DNA of 64,000 nucleotides from Halapricum desulfuricans (GTDB taxonomy: Archaea > Halobacteriota > Halobacteria > Halobacteriales > Haloarculaceae): positions 1,860,001 to 1,924,000 of the forward strand of contig NZ_CP064791.1 of the NCBI RefSeq assembly GCF_017094465.1, given 5' to 3'. Positions 34,097 to 42,847 of the stretch are shown piece after piece; the first letter of the stretch is position 1, and each line of letters starts with the position of its first letter. The translations under genes and the position numbers were made by a program. Below the pieces are notes generated by a model, which saw only the letters and a list, made by a program, of their open reading frames with translations, was not told where the DNA came from and ran no database searches.

Positions 34097-36124
34097 ATGG
34101 TCGGCTGGCCCCACCGTCGTGACCGCGATACGGGAGACAGCGAGACGAGTCGCCCGAACGAGAGCGAGTCAGTAGGGAAGCGGGCGTCGTCGACGCGCCG
34201 GCACTACCTGCAGACGCTCGGCGCTATTACGGCGGGGGCAGGGCTAGCGGGCGAGACGACACAGCTAGCGAACGCGGAGCGTACGTCGTGGCCACAGTTC
34301 GGCTACGACACGGCGAACACGGGGCACGCGCCCGAAAACCGGGCCCCGGTCGTCAACGCGGCCAAGCAGTGGGAGGCCGCGAACGACGCAACGAGCGGGT
34401 CGGTTCCCGTCGTTGCGGACGGCCGGCTGTTCGTGACCGTCGAGGACAACGTGTACGGCTATAATCTGGAAGACGGTGTAACGGGCGGTGACTGGTCGTG
34501 GCGACTCCGGGGCGAGAACGCGGTCGGTTCGACGCCGACAGTCGTGGACGGGACGGCCTACGTCGGCCTCGACAAGGATATCCGAGCAGTGTCGATCGAG
34601 GGAAACGAGGGCTGGACGTATATCACGGAGGGGCGCATCGAGACGTCACCCGTGGTGGCCGACGGGGTCGTGTACGCCGGAAGCCGGGACGAAAACGGGC
34701 GACTCCACGCCAGGGATGCGACCGACGGATCGGAAGTCTGGACGCACCAGACCTGGTCGCCGATCCGGTCGTCGCCGGCAGTCGCGGACGGAACAGTCTA
34801 CGTCGGCAACGACTACGGGAACGTATACGCGATAGACACGGCGAGCGGGGAGAGACGCTGGACGTACAGGGACATCCCCGAACCGATCAGATCGGCCGTC
34901 GTCGTCGGAGACGGACGGATATTCGTCGCGGATGGCGCCGGTGTGCTGCATGCGATTCGCGATGGATCGGCCGACTGGTCACGCGACCTCGGTGTGCCGG
35001 TTGGCGTGTCACCGGCCGTCGCGGACGGGACAGTATACGTACCCGACTCGGACGGGACGCTGTACGCGCTCGACATCGGCGACGGGAGCAACGGCTGGAC
35101 GGCGAGCATCGACGGTCCCGGAACGACACCAGTCGTAGCTTCGGGGACAGTCTTCGTCGGGACGAACGGCGGGACAGTTCACGCATTCGAGACGGTGGAC
35201 GGGGCCGAACGATACGCAGCGGACGCCGGATCACCGGTACTGTCAGCCCCATCGGTAGCTGATGGTTGGCTATATGTCCTGACCGAGCAGGGCATCGCTG
35301 CGTTCTCGGAGTTCGTCAGCGCAGCCTTCGAGTACGAGCCGTCGAATCCGAAAACCGGACAGACGATTACCTTCGACGCGTCGTCGTCCGGTCCGGACCA
35401 GTTGATATCGTCGTACGAGTGGTCGATCGGCGGCCAGCAGGCGACAGGCGAGACGGTCCAGGCAACGTTCGATGATATCGACAACTACACCGTGGCGTTG
35501 ACCGTCACTGGCGAGAACGGACTCACCGACACGACCGAGCAACTGATACCGGTCAGCGGACAGGCGCCGACAGCAGCCATCGAGCATACACCATCCGAAC
35601 CCATCCCGAACGAAACCGTCACGTTCAGCGCGGCACCGTCGACCGACCCTGACGGTGAGATCGTCTCGTACCAGTGGCTGATCGGCACGGAATCGAAGTC
35701 CGGAGAGCAGATCGAGCACACGTTCGACCGAGCGGGAGAATTCCACGTGCAACTGACGGTAGAGGACGAAACCGGGAAAACCGACACGGTCCAGCAGCGG
35801 TTCGTGGTTTCGGAGCCGACGCCGACGGAGCCAACCCCGACACCGACACCAACGGAACCGACTCCGACACCGACACCGACGGAGCCGGCTCCGACCAATG
35901 ACACCGACAGCGCGACCGGGGTCAGCGAGTCAACCGAAGACGAGTGGGTCCCGATCGGGGCGGGCGCGCTGACGACGCTGACTGGTATCGCCGGCTGGCT
36001 TCACTTCGGTCGCGACGTGCCCGAGGACGTACACGGCGTCGACAGCGCAGAAAACGGTCAGCCGGTAGATGACGAGCCGCCGGCGCAACTGCCGGACGAC
36101 GAGTCCGAATCGGAGAACGAGTGA
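34097..36124 (+). CDS. Secreted PQQ-type beta-propeller protein with PKD domains and C-terminal anchor
   Basis: A 675-residue surface protein. The first 33 residues are a charged extension, then a Tat signal TRRHYLQTLGAITAGAGLAG with Arg34-Arg35. Residues about 60-400 contain seven or so repeats with the PQQ/YVTN pattern (VVADGVVYAGSRDE, AVADGTVYVGNDYG, VYAIDTASGERRWTY, SPAVADGTVYVPDSDGTLYALD), which fold as a beta-propeller. Residues about 405-570 hold two PKD-like domains, followed by a Thr/Pro linker, a membrane helix (WVPIGAGALTTLTGIAGWLHFG) and an acidic cytoplasmic tail. Ligand or redox role is not evident: the propeller repeats are family-like but I see no quinone-binding signature beyond that. 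Confidence 0.85.
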   Translation: MVGWPHRRDRDTGDSETSRPNESESVGKRASSTRRHYLQTLGAITAGAGLAGETTQLANAERTSWPQFGYDTANTGHAPENRAPVVNAAKQWEAANDATSGSVPVVADGRLFVTVEDNVYGYNLEDGVTGGDWSWRLRGENAVGSTPTVVDGTAYVGLDKDIRAVSIEGNEGWTYITEGRIETSPVVADGVVYAGSRDENGRLHARDATDGSEVWTHQTWSPIRSSPAVADGTVYVGNDYGNVYAIDTASGERRWTYRDIPEPIRSAVVVGDGRIFVADGAGVLHAIRDGSADWSRDLGVPVGVSPAVADGTVYVPDSDGTLYALDIGDGSNGWTASIDGPGTTPVVASGTVFVGTNGGTVHAFETVDGAERYAADAGSPVLSAPSVADGWLYVLTEQGIAAFSEFVSAAFEYEPSNPKTGQTITFDASSSGPDQLISSYEWSIGGQQATGETVQATFDDIDNYTVALTVTGENGLTDTTEQLIPVSGQAPTAAIEHTPSEPIPNETVTFSAAPSTDPDGEIVSYQWLIGTESKSGEQIEHTFDRAGEFHVQLTVEDETGKTDTVQQRFVVSEPTPTEPTPTPTPTEPTPTPTPTEPAPTNDTDSATGVSESTEDEWVPIGAGALTTLTGIAGWLHFGRDVPEDVHGVDSAENGQPVDDEPPAQLPDDESESENE

Positions 36125-36188
36125 CACGGGGCCGCGGGCGTCACCCCGGTGCCTGTACATATCGGGTGGCGACTGCCAGCACCGGGGA

Positions 36189-36194
36189 GTTTAA
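36189..36194 (+). promoter_or_regulatory. TATA box of the wHTH regulator gene
   Basis: TTTAAG lies 26-31 nt before the ATG at 36220, indicating a leaderless or nearly leaderless transcript. Confidence 0.6.
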
Positions 36195-36219
36195 GTCGTA
36201 TTATAACGAAAAACCGGTA

Positions 36220-36753
36220 ATGTCATCGATCGAATTGACTCCCAGCCAGCGGAACATTCTCCAGGAGCTCGTCAATCTCTACCGCGAGCGGGAGAGTGCA
36301 GTCAAGGGCGAAGATATCGCCGAGCAGGTCGACCGGAACCCGGGAACGATCCGAAACCAGATGCAGAGTCTCAAAGCCCTGCAGTTAGTCGAGGGCGTGC
36401 CGGGGCCGAAAGGCGGCTACAAGCCGACGGCAAACGCCTACGACGCGTTGCAGATACAGGAGATGGAACAGCCAGCGGAAGTACCGCTCTTTCACGACGG
36501 CGAGCGGGTCGAGTTCGCGAACGTCGAGGAGATCAACCTGACGAGTGTCCACCACCCCGAAAAATGCCGGGCGGAGATCAAACTCCAGGGCTCGATTGGC
36601 GAGTTCGACGAAGGGGATACCGTCACCGTCGGCCCGACGCCGCTGTCGAAACTACAGGTCGTCGGGACGGTCGAGGGGAAAGACGACACCGGCAACAGCC
36701 TGATTCTGACGATCGACGACATGCTCGCACCCGCTGAGGAGCCGGAACACTAG
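36220..36753 (+). CDS. Winged-helix transcriptional regulator (TrmB/Rrf2-like)
   Basis: A 177-residue protein with an N-terminal winged helix: [71 protein letters not shown] (residues 6-75). The C-terminal domain is a small beta barrel ([57 protein letters not shown]), the layout of a haloarchaeal regulator type related to Rrf2 and TrmB. Ligand and target are unknown. The start is supported by the TATA box 30 nt upstream. The gene ends in a 4-bp overlap with the convergent aroA gene. Confidence 0.85.
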   Translation: MSSIELTPSQRNILQELVNLYRERESAVKGEDIAEQVDRNPGTIRNQMQSLKALQLVEGVPGPKGGYKPTANAYDALQIQEMEQPAEVPLFHDGERVEFANVEEINLTSVHHPEKCRAEIKLQGSIGEFDEGDTVTVGPTPLSKLQVVGTVEGKDDTGNSLILTIDDMLAPAEEPEH

Positions 36754-38033
36754 CGCTCGACGGCCGCGCCGAGCGCCTCGAGTTCGTCGAAGAAGCCGGG
36801 GAACGACACGTCGACGTGTTCGATACCTTCGACAGTCGTGGTGCCATCAGCGACGAGCCCGGCGACCGAGAGCGACATGACGATCCGGTGGTCCGCGCGC
36901 CCGTCGACGGTCGTTCCGTCGAGATCACTGTCGCTGCCGTGGATCGTGAGCGTGTCGTGTTCTTCTTCGACCGAGGCGCCCATCGCAGTGAGCGATTCGG
37001 CCATCGCGGCGACGCGGTCGGTCTCCTTGTAGCGGACGTGCTCGCAGTCGACGATCCGCGTGGTTCCGTCCGCGACAGCCCCGAGGACGGCGATCGTCGG
37101 CAGCAGGTCCGGAGTGTCCGCGACGCTGACCTCGACGCCGGTCAGATCCGATCGCGTAACGTCGATCTCGCCGGCTTCCCGATCCCAGGTGAGATCCGCG
37201 CCCATCCGCTGGAGGACATCGACGATGGCAGCGTCGCCCTGCGCGCTGGGATACGCACCCGTGACAGCCAGGCCGTCCGGCGCGGCGAGTGCGCCCATCG
37301 CCAGCAGATACGAGATCGACGAGAAGTCGCCGGGGACGGTGTACTCGCCGCCGTCGGGATCGTAGGACTGTCCGCCCGCGACGACAAACCCCTCGGTTGT
37401 CGATTCGGCGTCGATCCCGAACCCCTCCAGCACTTCGAGAGTGATGTCGACGTAGGGGGCCGATTTGAGTTCGGTTTCGAGGGCGATCTCGATGCCACCG
37501 TCGGTGATCGCGCCCGCCATCAGCAGGGCGGTGATGTACTGCGAGGAGACGTCGCCCGGGATCGAGACGCGCCCGCCATCGACGGGGCCACCGACGACCA
37601 GCGGAGCCTGGCCGTTCCCGCGAGTACTCTCGGCGCGGCCGTCGAGTTGGTCGATGGCGTCCAAGAGCGGGCCCTGCGGTCGCGAGCGAAGGGAGTCGTC
37701 ACCGGTGAGAACGGTCAGTCCGTCGCCGAGGGCGGCCGTGGCCGTCACGAGGCGCATGGTCGTGCCGCTGTTGGCACAGTCGATCACGTCGTCGGGAACC
37801 TCGGGGCGGCCGTCGAATCCCGTCACGTCGAGGCGGTCGTCGTGGCGGTCGACGCGACCGCCGTAGGCCTCGACCGCGCGCATCGTCGCTTTCGTGTCGG
37901 CACTCACCAGCGGATCGCGGACGGTCGCGCCGCCGGCGTAGCCGGCTGCCAGGATCGCTCGGTGCGTGTAGCTCTTCGACGGCGGGGCCTGGACGGTCCC
38001 GCCGACCGTCGATTGGGTGATGTCTGCGTCCAT
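36750..38033 (-). CDS. aroA: 3-phosphoshikimate 1-carboxyvinyltransferase (EPSP synthase)
   Basis: Joins phosphoenolpyruvate and shikimate-3-phosphate in aromatic amino acid synthesis. The 427-residue protein has the class I/II motifs [20 protein letters not shown] (residues 12-31), [80 protein letters not shown], and [20 protein letters not shown]. The start [12 protein letters not shown] is taken at 38033. It lies downstream of a structured, GC-rich region separating it from the L10e gene. Confidence 0.97.
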   Translation of the reverse strand: MDADITQSTVGGTVQAPPSKSYTHRAILAAGYAGGATVRDPLVSADTKATMRAVEAYGGRVDRHDDRLDVTGFDGRPEVPDDVIDCANSGTTMRLVTATAALGDGLTVLTGDDSLRSRPQGPLLDAIDQLDGRAESTRGNGQAPLVVGGPVDGGRVSIPGDVSSQYITALLMAGAITDGGIEIALETELKSAPYVDITLEVLEGFGIDAESTTEGFVVAGGQSYDPDGGEYTVPGDFSSISYLLAMGALAAPDGLAVTGAYPSAQGDAAIVDVLQRMGADLTWDREAGEIDVTRSDLTGVEVSVADTPDLLPTIAVLGAVADGTTRIVDCEHVRYKETDRVAAMAESLTAMGASVEEEHDTLTIHGSDSDLDGTTVDGRADHRIVMSLSVAGLVADGTTTVEGIEHVDVSFPGFFDELEALGAAVER

Positions 38034-38149
38034 ATGCGACCTCTCGGCGGCCTGGGTCAAACCACTTGCTACTGGGTGTTCGACGTGTGGCAGGAACGAG
38101 TACGTCCGGGCGGCGGCCGGGAGCGGCGTTCATGGCGCTCCCCGGGACG

Positions 38150-38217
38150 GGCAGGCCTGCCGCTCGCAGCTCGCGAGCGGCTACAGAAAGCGCTGGCGTC
38201 TTGGCGAGCAGCCAGCG
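38150..38217. other. Nested hairpins between L10e and aroA
   Basis: A 12-bp palindrome GGCAGGCCTGCC (38150-38161) overlaps a 9-bp stem GCCGCTCGC / GCGAGCGGC (38159-38181). A further 7-bp stem CGCTGGC / GCCAGCG follows (38191-38217). No gene and no clear promoter lie here. It may be part of the aroA leader, a transcription-stop region or a repeat remnant. Little else is seen in the gap 38034-38252. Confidence 0.5.
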
Positions 38218-38252
38218 ACCGCTGGCCGTCTCGATGCTGTCCTGGTGGACAT

Positions 38253-38285
38253 GAAAAGGGCGAGCGGGCGCAGCCAGGCGCTCGC
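38253..38285 (-). terminator. Probable terminator of the L10e gene
   Basis: On the minus strand a 7-bp stem GCGAGCG / CGCTCGC with an inner GGC/GCC pairing is followed by CCCTTTTC. It starts 9 bp after the L10e stop codon. Confidence 0.55.
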
Positions 38286-38293
38286 GAGGGATT

Positions 38294-38824
38294 TCAGGAG
38301 ATGAGCAGCTCTTCGCCGCGTTCGACCTTGATGCGACACGGCGGCGTGATCTTGTTGTACGCGCGGCGGTAGGCCTCCTTGACCGCGTCGGCCTGATCGA
38401 CGTCACAGTAGGCCGTAAAGAGACGCTCGCCTTTCTGGATGCGGGCGGCGGTGCCGACGATCTTCCCGAAGGCGGCGCGCATCCCGTCGGAGACACGGTC
38501 CGCGCCGGCGCCAGTGGCCTGTTTGTTCTCTCGGATGACCTGATGCGGGAACTTCCGGAGGGTCATCTTGTAGTTACCCTCACCGAGTTCCTTGATCAGG
38601 TGGCGGTTAGCCGACAGCCGAGCGGCCTCCATCGAGCCGTGACGCAACTGTACTTCCTCTTCGACGAGGAGGCTGATCTGGACGGGGTAGTCCTCGGACT
38701 CCTTGTCCTTGTTGCCCATCTGGTGCTGTGCGATCTTCGACCCGGGAATGCCAGTGATGTACTCGCGTCGGGTGTACGACGGCTTGTCGATGTTTCGATA
38801 CATCGAGGCGGGTTTGTCCGACAT
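38294..38824 (-). CDS. 50S ribosomal protein L10e (L16 family)
   Basis: A 176-residue archaeal L10e. Family segments are clear: [97 protein letters not shown] and [21 protein letters not shown]. It lies near the peptidyl-transferase centre of the large subunit. Start [10 protein letters not shown] at 38824. It is transcribed alone, divergent from the glutathionyl-hydroquinone-reductase-like gene, with 154 bp between the two starts. Confidence 0.97.
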   Translation of the reverse strand: MSDKPASMYRNIDKPSYTRREYITGIPGSKIAQHQMGNKDKESEDYPVQISLLVEEEVQLRHGSMEAARLSANRHLIKELGEGNYKMTLRKFPHQVIRENKQATGAGADRVSDGMRAAFGKIVGTAARIQKGERLFTAYCDVDQADAVKEAYRRAYNKITPPCRIKVERGEELLIS

Positions 38825-38978
38825 AGGTACTCTTGAAGAATACGTGGCCCAGCGTCGGGATAAGGGCTTCGAACCCCACCGAATACTGTGTCGCCCTAGC
38901 AGGGCCAGGATGATACCGTCGGTCGGTGACATCGACGTTACTGGTCTGTTTTTCCGGGGGGAGGCCGTACGGGGAGCC

Positions 38979-39983
38979 ATGAACATGCTCATCGACGGAG
39001 AGTGGCGAACCGACGCCTACCGAACCACGAACGAGGACGGGGAGTTCGAACGCCAGACGACCGCCTTCCGCGACTGGGTTCAGGACGAGCCGGACGCGCG
39101 GTTCCAGCCGGAAGCAGACCGGTATCACCTCTACGTCTGTCGGGCCTGTCCGTGGGCCCACCGGACGCTCGTCACGCGGAAACTGAAGGGGCTGGAAGAC
39201 GTGATATCGGTCGACTACGTCGATCCCTACCGGGGTGAAGACGGCTGGCAGTTCACGCCCGAGAAGGACGGCTGCACGCCGGACACGGTCAGCGAGGCGG
39301 ACTACCTGCGGGAGATCTACGTACAGGCCGATCCCGAGATGACGGGACGGGTCACCGTACCCGTGCTCTGGGACAAACAGGAGGGGACGATCGTCAACAA
39401 CGAATCCGAGGAGATCATGCGGATGCTGGATACGGCGTTCGACGATGTCGCCGAGAACGACGTGGATCTCTACCCCGAGGGCTATCAAGAGGAAGTCGAT
39501 CGGATCATCGACGCGATCTACGAGCCGATCAACAACGGCGTCTACCGCACCGGATTCGCCGATGCCCAGGAAGCCTACGACGAGGCCGTCGAGGAGTTGT
39601 TCGACGCGCTCGACCACTGGGATTCGGTGCTCGCCGACCAGCGGTATCTCGCCGGCGACCGCCTCACCGAGGCAGACATCGCGATGTTCACGACGCTGGT
39701 CCGGTTCGACGAAGTCTATCACACGCACTTCATGTGTAACCACACGCTCATCCGCGAGTACGATAACCTCTGGCCGTATCTTCGAGATGTCTATCAAACC
39801 GGGAATATCGCTGAGACCGTGAACATGGACCACATCAAGGAGCACTACTACACGACCCATCCCGACGTGAGTCCCAAGCGGATCGTCCCGAAGGGGCCGG
39901 ATCCGGACTTCGAAGCCGACCCCGGCAGGGACGACCTCCCCGGCGAGCCGCCGGCCGACCTGCGCGCAGAGGCGACACAGTAG
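38979..39983 (+). CDS. Glutathione S-transferase family protein, glutathionyl-hydroquinone reductase-like
   Basis: A 334-residue protein with an N-terminal thioredoxin-like domain and a helical C-terminal domain. The active-site motif is CPWA ([33 protein letters not shown]), which matches the ECM4/YqjG type. The segments [60 protein letters not shown] and [28 protein letters not shown] are further family hallmarks. Haloarchaea use gamma-glutamylcysteine rather than glutathione, so the thiol partner probably differs. I chose the ATG at 38979; the ATG at 38985 is an alternative. Confidence 0.9.
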   Translation: MNMLIDGEWRTDAYRTTNEDGEFERQTTAFRDWVQDEPDARFQPEADRYHLYVCRACPWAHRTLVTRKLKGLEDVISVDYVDPYRGEDGWQFTPEKDGCTPDTVSEADYLREIYVQADPEMTGRVTVPVLWDKQEGTIVNNESEEIMRMLDTAFDDVAENDVDLYPEGYQEEVDRIIDAIYEPINNGVYRTGFADAQEAYDEAVEELFDALDHWDSVLADQRYLAGDRLTEADIAMFTTLVRFDEVYHTHFMCNHTLIREYDNLWPYLRDVYQTGNIAETVNMDHIKEHYYTTHPDVSPKRIVPKGPDPDFEADPGRDDLPGEPPADLRAEATQ

Positions 39984-40007
39984 GCAGGCATAGTCAGCTG
40001 GGGTGGA

Positions 40008-40271
40008 TCAGCTCAGCAGCGCGAACGCCATCAACAGGCCGAAATACAGCACGACGAGCACGCCGACGGCGGCGATCCGGTAGCGCTGGAGGGGGTCCGC
40101 TTCAGCCTCGTATGCGGACTCGAAAGCCGCCTGTTCCTCGGCGTCGATGCGGTCGGGATGATCGATCCCGCGGTGAAGCGCGAGGAGCCGTTCCTCGGGA
40201 AACGGCCGTCCACAATAGGGGCACTCGTAGACCGGTTCGCCCGGCGGTACGTCGTATGTATCGGTGATCAT
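40008..40271 (-). CDS. Small C2H2 zinc-finger membrane protein
   Basis: An 87-residue protein. The N-terminal half has one C2H2 zinc finger, ECPYCGRPFPEERLLALHRGIDH (Cys16, Cys19, His33, His38). The C-terminal half is one membrane helix (YRIAAVGVLVVLYFGLLMAFALLS). Such finger-plus-helix proteins occur next to oxidase or membrane genes in Halobacteria; their role is unknown. Its start codon overlaps the stop of the upstream gene (ATGA), so it is co-translated with the 461-residue membrane protein. Confidence 0.8.
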   Translation of the reverse strand: MITDTYDVPPGEPVYECPYCGRPFPEERLLALHRGIDHPDRIDAEEQAAFESAYEAEADPLQRYRIAAVGVLVVLYFGLLMAFALLS

Positions 40272-41653
40272 AGGAGCGGGGGTTCGATGGTCGGCTGGGA
40301 GACGATGAACAGGCTCGATATCGTGTACAAGATCATGACGACGGTATAGGGATACTGGCTACGGATCGCCTGTAGCCGGCCGGGAAAGCTGTCGAACGCG
40401 ACTGCGTGGGCGGCCCAGATCGCCAGGACGTGTCCCAGTAGGACGGTCGCCAGTCCGACGGCGTCGAACCAGCCCGGCAGGACGAGCACGGGGACAGTTG
40501 CCCGAAGCGTCAGCGGCGTCGCCGCCGTCGTAGCCAGCGACGGGGCCAACGTCAGGAAATAGCCCAGATAGTGAGCGAGGTGATAGCCGGCAGCGATCGC
40601 CAGCAGGGGCGGAGCGAACCGACGGGCCAGCGTCGCCGTCGACAGGTAGGTCCCCGCGAGTCGTCGACTGTACCGCGTGCCGAGCAGATAGACGCCCACG
40701 AACAGCAGGTACCCGCCGGCGAGAACCAGCAGATACAGCGCCAGCGGCGGGACGCCGGCCTCGACGACCGGTGTCGCGGCCGATTCCCAGGCGGGCGTCG
40801 CGACAAATCCGTCGTACGTGGTCGCCCACACCAGCGCGATGACGAACCCGACTTCATCGAATCCGTCGATCAGCCGAGTCTCGGCGAGCGCCGTTCCGGG
40901 CAACCGCAGTTTGATCGATCCGTTTTCGCGGGCCAGCGGCGCGAGACGGCCGTAGTACCGGAACACGCGCGCGACCGGGTCGACCGTCCCGAACCAGCGG
41001 TCCGGGCCGTAGGTGAACGCTCCGAGCAACGTGACGCCCGTATAGCCGGCGACGACAGCCGCCAGCGTCCGTGGCTCGTCCGCGACCGGACTGACGACTT
41101 CGATCCAGATCAGCGCGAGCAGGCCGACGACGCTCGGCCAGGCGCCCAGGCGCTCGGGATAGGACGACTCCAGAGAAGGGAGCCGGTCCGCGAGCGTCCG
41201 CCAGGGATTGAGCGCCGGCCAGACAGAGCCGACGAGATACGTCGACATCGTGAACCCAGCCCACCAGCCGACCCACACTAGCAGGACCGCCGCGTTCGCA
41301 GTCCCTCGTGACGGTCCGAAAAGGGCGATGACGAACACCCACGCCAGTCCAGCGACGCCGAACAGACGGAGAAGCGGCCGCGCGAGGGGCTCCCCGACGA
41401 TCGGAAGGTCGCGGCGCCAGCCGTGGATCGCGTCGATCAGCGCCCGATCAGTGACGAGTGACGCGAGCAGGAACGACGCGCCGATCGCGGCCCCGCCAGT
41501 CACCAGAAAGAGCCAGGTCGGGATGGCGACGGTCTCGCGACCGCCGTCGCTCAGCGCCGCCCCGTGTGCCGAGACCGAGCCGACGGCCACGGAAAGCAGC
41601 GCTAGAAGGCTCGCGAGCCGGCCATATCGACGGCGGGACCGACAGGCGCACAT
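40268..41653 (-). CDS. Polytopic membrane protein of unknown function
   Basis: A 461-residue protein with a basic N-terminus and signal-like helix (RYGRLASLLALLSVAVGSVSAHG), then about 11 hydrophobic helices. Notable features are the charged motif TYGPDRWFGTVDPVARVFRYYGRLAPL in the middle and an aromatic- and histidine-rich helix (AIAAGYHLAHYLGYFL) that could bind haem or metal. I recognise it as a conserved haloarchaeal membrane protein but cannot name a function. It is divergent from the oxidase subunit III gene and coupled to the small zinc-finger membrane protein, suggesting a role around the respiratory oxidase. The start at 41653 (MCACRSRR) is chosen; longer starts would overlap the divergent promoter. 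Confidence 0.75.
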   Translation of the reverse strand: MCACRSRRRYGRLASLLALLSVAVGSVSAHGAALSDGGRETVAIPTWLFLVTGGAAIGASFLLASLVTDRALIDAIHGWRRDLPIVGEPLARPLLRLFGVAGLAWVFVIALFGPSRGTANAAVLLVWVGWWAGFTMSTYLVGSVWPALNPWRTLADRLPSLESSYPERLGAWPSVVGLLALIWIEVVSPVADEPRTLAAVVAGYTGVTLLGAFTYGPDRWFGTVDPVARVFRYYGRLAPLARENGSIKLRLPGTALAETRLIDGFDEVGFVIALVWATTYDGFVATPAWESAATPVVEAGVPPLALYLLVLAGGYLLFVGVYLLGTRYSRRLAGTYLSTATLARRFAPPLLAIAAGYHLAHYLGYFLTLAPSLATTAATPLTLRATVPVLVLPGWFDAVGLATVLLGHVLAIWAAHAVAFDSFPGRLQAIRSQYPYTVVMILYTISSLFIVSQPTIEPPLL

Positions 41654-41761
41654 ACACGATATCCTTGTGTGGCCTGTCGTGGAATAGCTTCCGGACGGAA
41701 GTATAAGCAAACACCCCCGTATTCAGGGGGATTTTTAATATCCGGCCCGCTACGGGTGGGT

Positions 41762-42637
41762 ATGAGTACCGCAGACTCCGAGGACCACGGGGAACATCAC
41801 CTCCCGGCAGTCGAGGACTGGCCCCGCGGGTTCGGCGAGGCCAGCTGGTGGCCGTTCGTGACAGCCGTGGGCGGGGCGCTGATCTACATTGGCCTGGCGC
41901 TCGTGATCTGGAGCCAGAGTTCGAATCCGACGCTGACGACACTCGGCGGACGAGCGATCACGCTCCGGGTCGCCGCCGGCGGTGTCCTCTCGGCGAGCGT
42001 CCTGCTGTTGCTGGGTGGGATCTACGGCTGGCTGTATCACGCGTTCGTGGCTAACTACTGGGAACACGGCACCGAGCAGCGAGGCAGTAGCTCCCTCCGG
42101 TTCGGCATGGTACTGTTCCTGGGTTCGGAGATCGCCACGTTCGGTGCTGGGTTCGTCTATTACTTCTTCATCCGGTCGGGCGCGTGGAGTACCGATGCGT
42201 TTCCCGAACTGCTCGGGAGTCTGGTCGTGATCAACACCGCGATCCTGCTCGCGAGTAGCGTGACCCTGCATTTCGCACACGTCGCGCTTCGCAACGGGAA
42301 CCGCCGGCGATTCGTGCGGTTGCTCGGGGTGACACTCCTGCTCGGGATCGTCTTCATCGGCGGACAGGCCTACGAGTACTACGAATTTATCGTCCACGAG
42401 GGCTTCACGATCCAGGGCGGAGCGTTCAACAGCGCCTTCTACGGACTGACCGGGCTCCACGGCGCTCACGTGTCGCTGGGCGCACTCTTGCTCGGAATCG
42501 TCTTCGTGCGGAGCCTCATGGGCCAGTACACCGAGGATCGTCATACATCTGTCAGTACAGTCTCCATGTACTGGCACTTCGTCGATCTCGTGTGGGTCTT
42601 CCTCGTCGTCTCGCTGTACCTCGGTGCCGAACTCTGA
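41762..42637 (+). CDS. Heme-copper oxidase subunit III
   Basis: A 291-residue protein with seven membrane helices of the cytochrome c oxidase subunit III family. Diagnostic segments are SSSLRFGMVLFLGSEIATFGAGFVYYFFIRSG (helix III with the conserved Glu), INTAILLASSVTLHFAHVALRNGNRR, LGIVFIGGQAYEYYEF, SAFYGLTGLHGAHVSLGALLLGIVFVRS and VSMYWHFVDLVWVFLVVSLYLG. It assists the oxygen-reducing core subunits, whose genes are not in this window, so it is a stand-alone subunit gene. It reads towards the ncRNA at 42685 with its stop in a 12-bp palindrome. Confidence 0.95.
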   Translation: MSTADSEDHGEHHLPAVEDWPRGFGEASWWPFVTAVGGALIYIGLALVIWSQSSNPTLTTLGGRAITLRVAAGGVLSASVLLLLGGIYGWLYHAFVANYWEHGTEQRGSSSLRFGMVLFLGSEIATFGAGFVYYFFIRSGAWSTDAFPELLGSLVVINTAILLASSVTLHFAHVALRNGNRRRFVRLLGVTLLLGIVFIGGQAYEYYEFIVHEGFTIQGGAFNSAFYGLTGLHGAHVSLGALLLGIVFVRSLMGQYTEDRHTSVSTVSMYWHFVDLVWVFLVVSLYLGAEL

Positions 42638-42651
42638 TCGCGATCAAAAAT

Positions 42652-42660
42652 ATTTTATAG
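42652..42660 (+). promoter_or_regulatory. Strong TATA box of the candidate ncRNA
   Basis: ATTTTATAG within an A/T-rich run (AAAAATATTTTATAG) lies about 27-29 nt before G42685, the first base of the terminal helix. No start codon with a coding open frame follows at the expected distance. It is preceded by the palindrome TGATCGCGATCA (42635-42646), which overlaps the oxidase stop codon. Confidence 0.7.
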
Positions 42661-42684
42661 TAAACTGGTGTCGGACTGCAACAA

Positions 42685-42815
42685 GGGATAGTGTCACACG
42701 CGGGGGAAAGGATCGCCGACCGCACTTGGGGGGTTGCCACTTGGGGGTGGCACCAATGGAAAACGCGACTTGCGGTCGGCCGCGGCCCCGCGCCAGTTTG
42801 CTGGCGCACTATCCC
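42685..42815 (+). ncRNA. Candidate structured noncoding RNA, family not recognised
   Basis: A 131-nt segment with its own promoter. Its ends pair perfectly (GGGATAGTG 42685-42693 with CACTATCCC 42807-42815). Inside lie a 7-bp helix CGCGGGG 42699-42705 / CCCCGCG 42786-42792, a 10-bp helix GCCGACCGCA 42715-42724 / TGCGGTCGGC 42771-42780, and a hairpin TGCCAC 42735-42740 / GTGGCA 42747-42752 with loop TTGGGG. A hairpin CGCCAG 42791-42796 / CTGGCG 42801-42806 with loop TTTG stacks on the terminal helix. It shares two bases with the 7-bp helix. The internal loop GGAAAGGATC lies between helices. It is not tRNA, 5S or SRP-like by size and motifs, and RNase P consensus elements are absent. The gap between the oxidase gene and scpA holds nothing else. 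Confidence 0.7.
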
Positions 42816-42847
42816 GGTTCGATTTCGTCGGTGGCGACCAGCCCGGA

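Noticed and set aside
42807-42830. GGTTCGATTTC resembling a tRNA T-loop
   Set aside because: No acceptor, D or anticodon arms can be formed around it.
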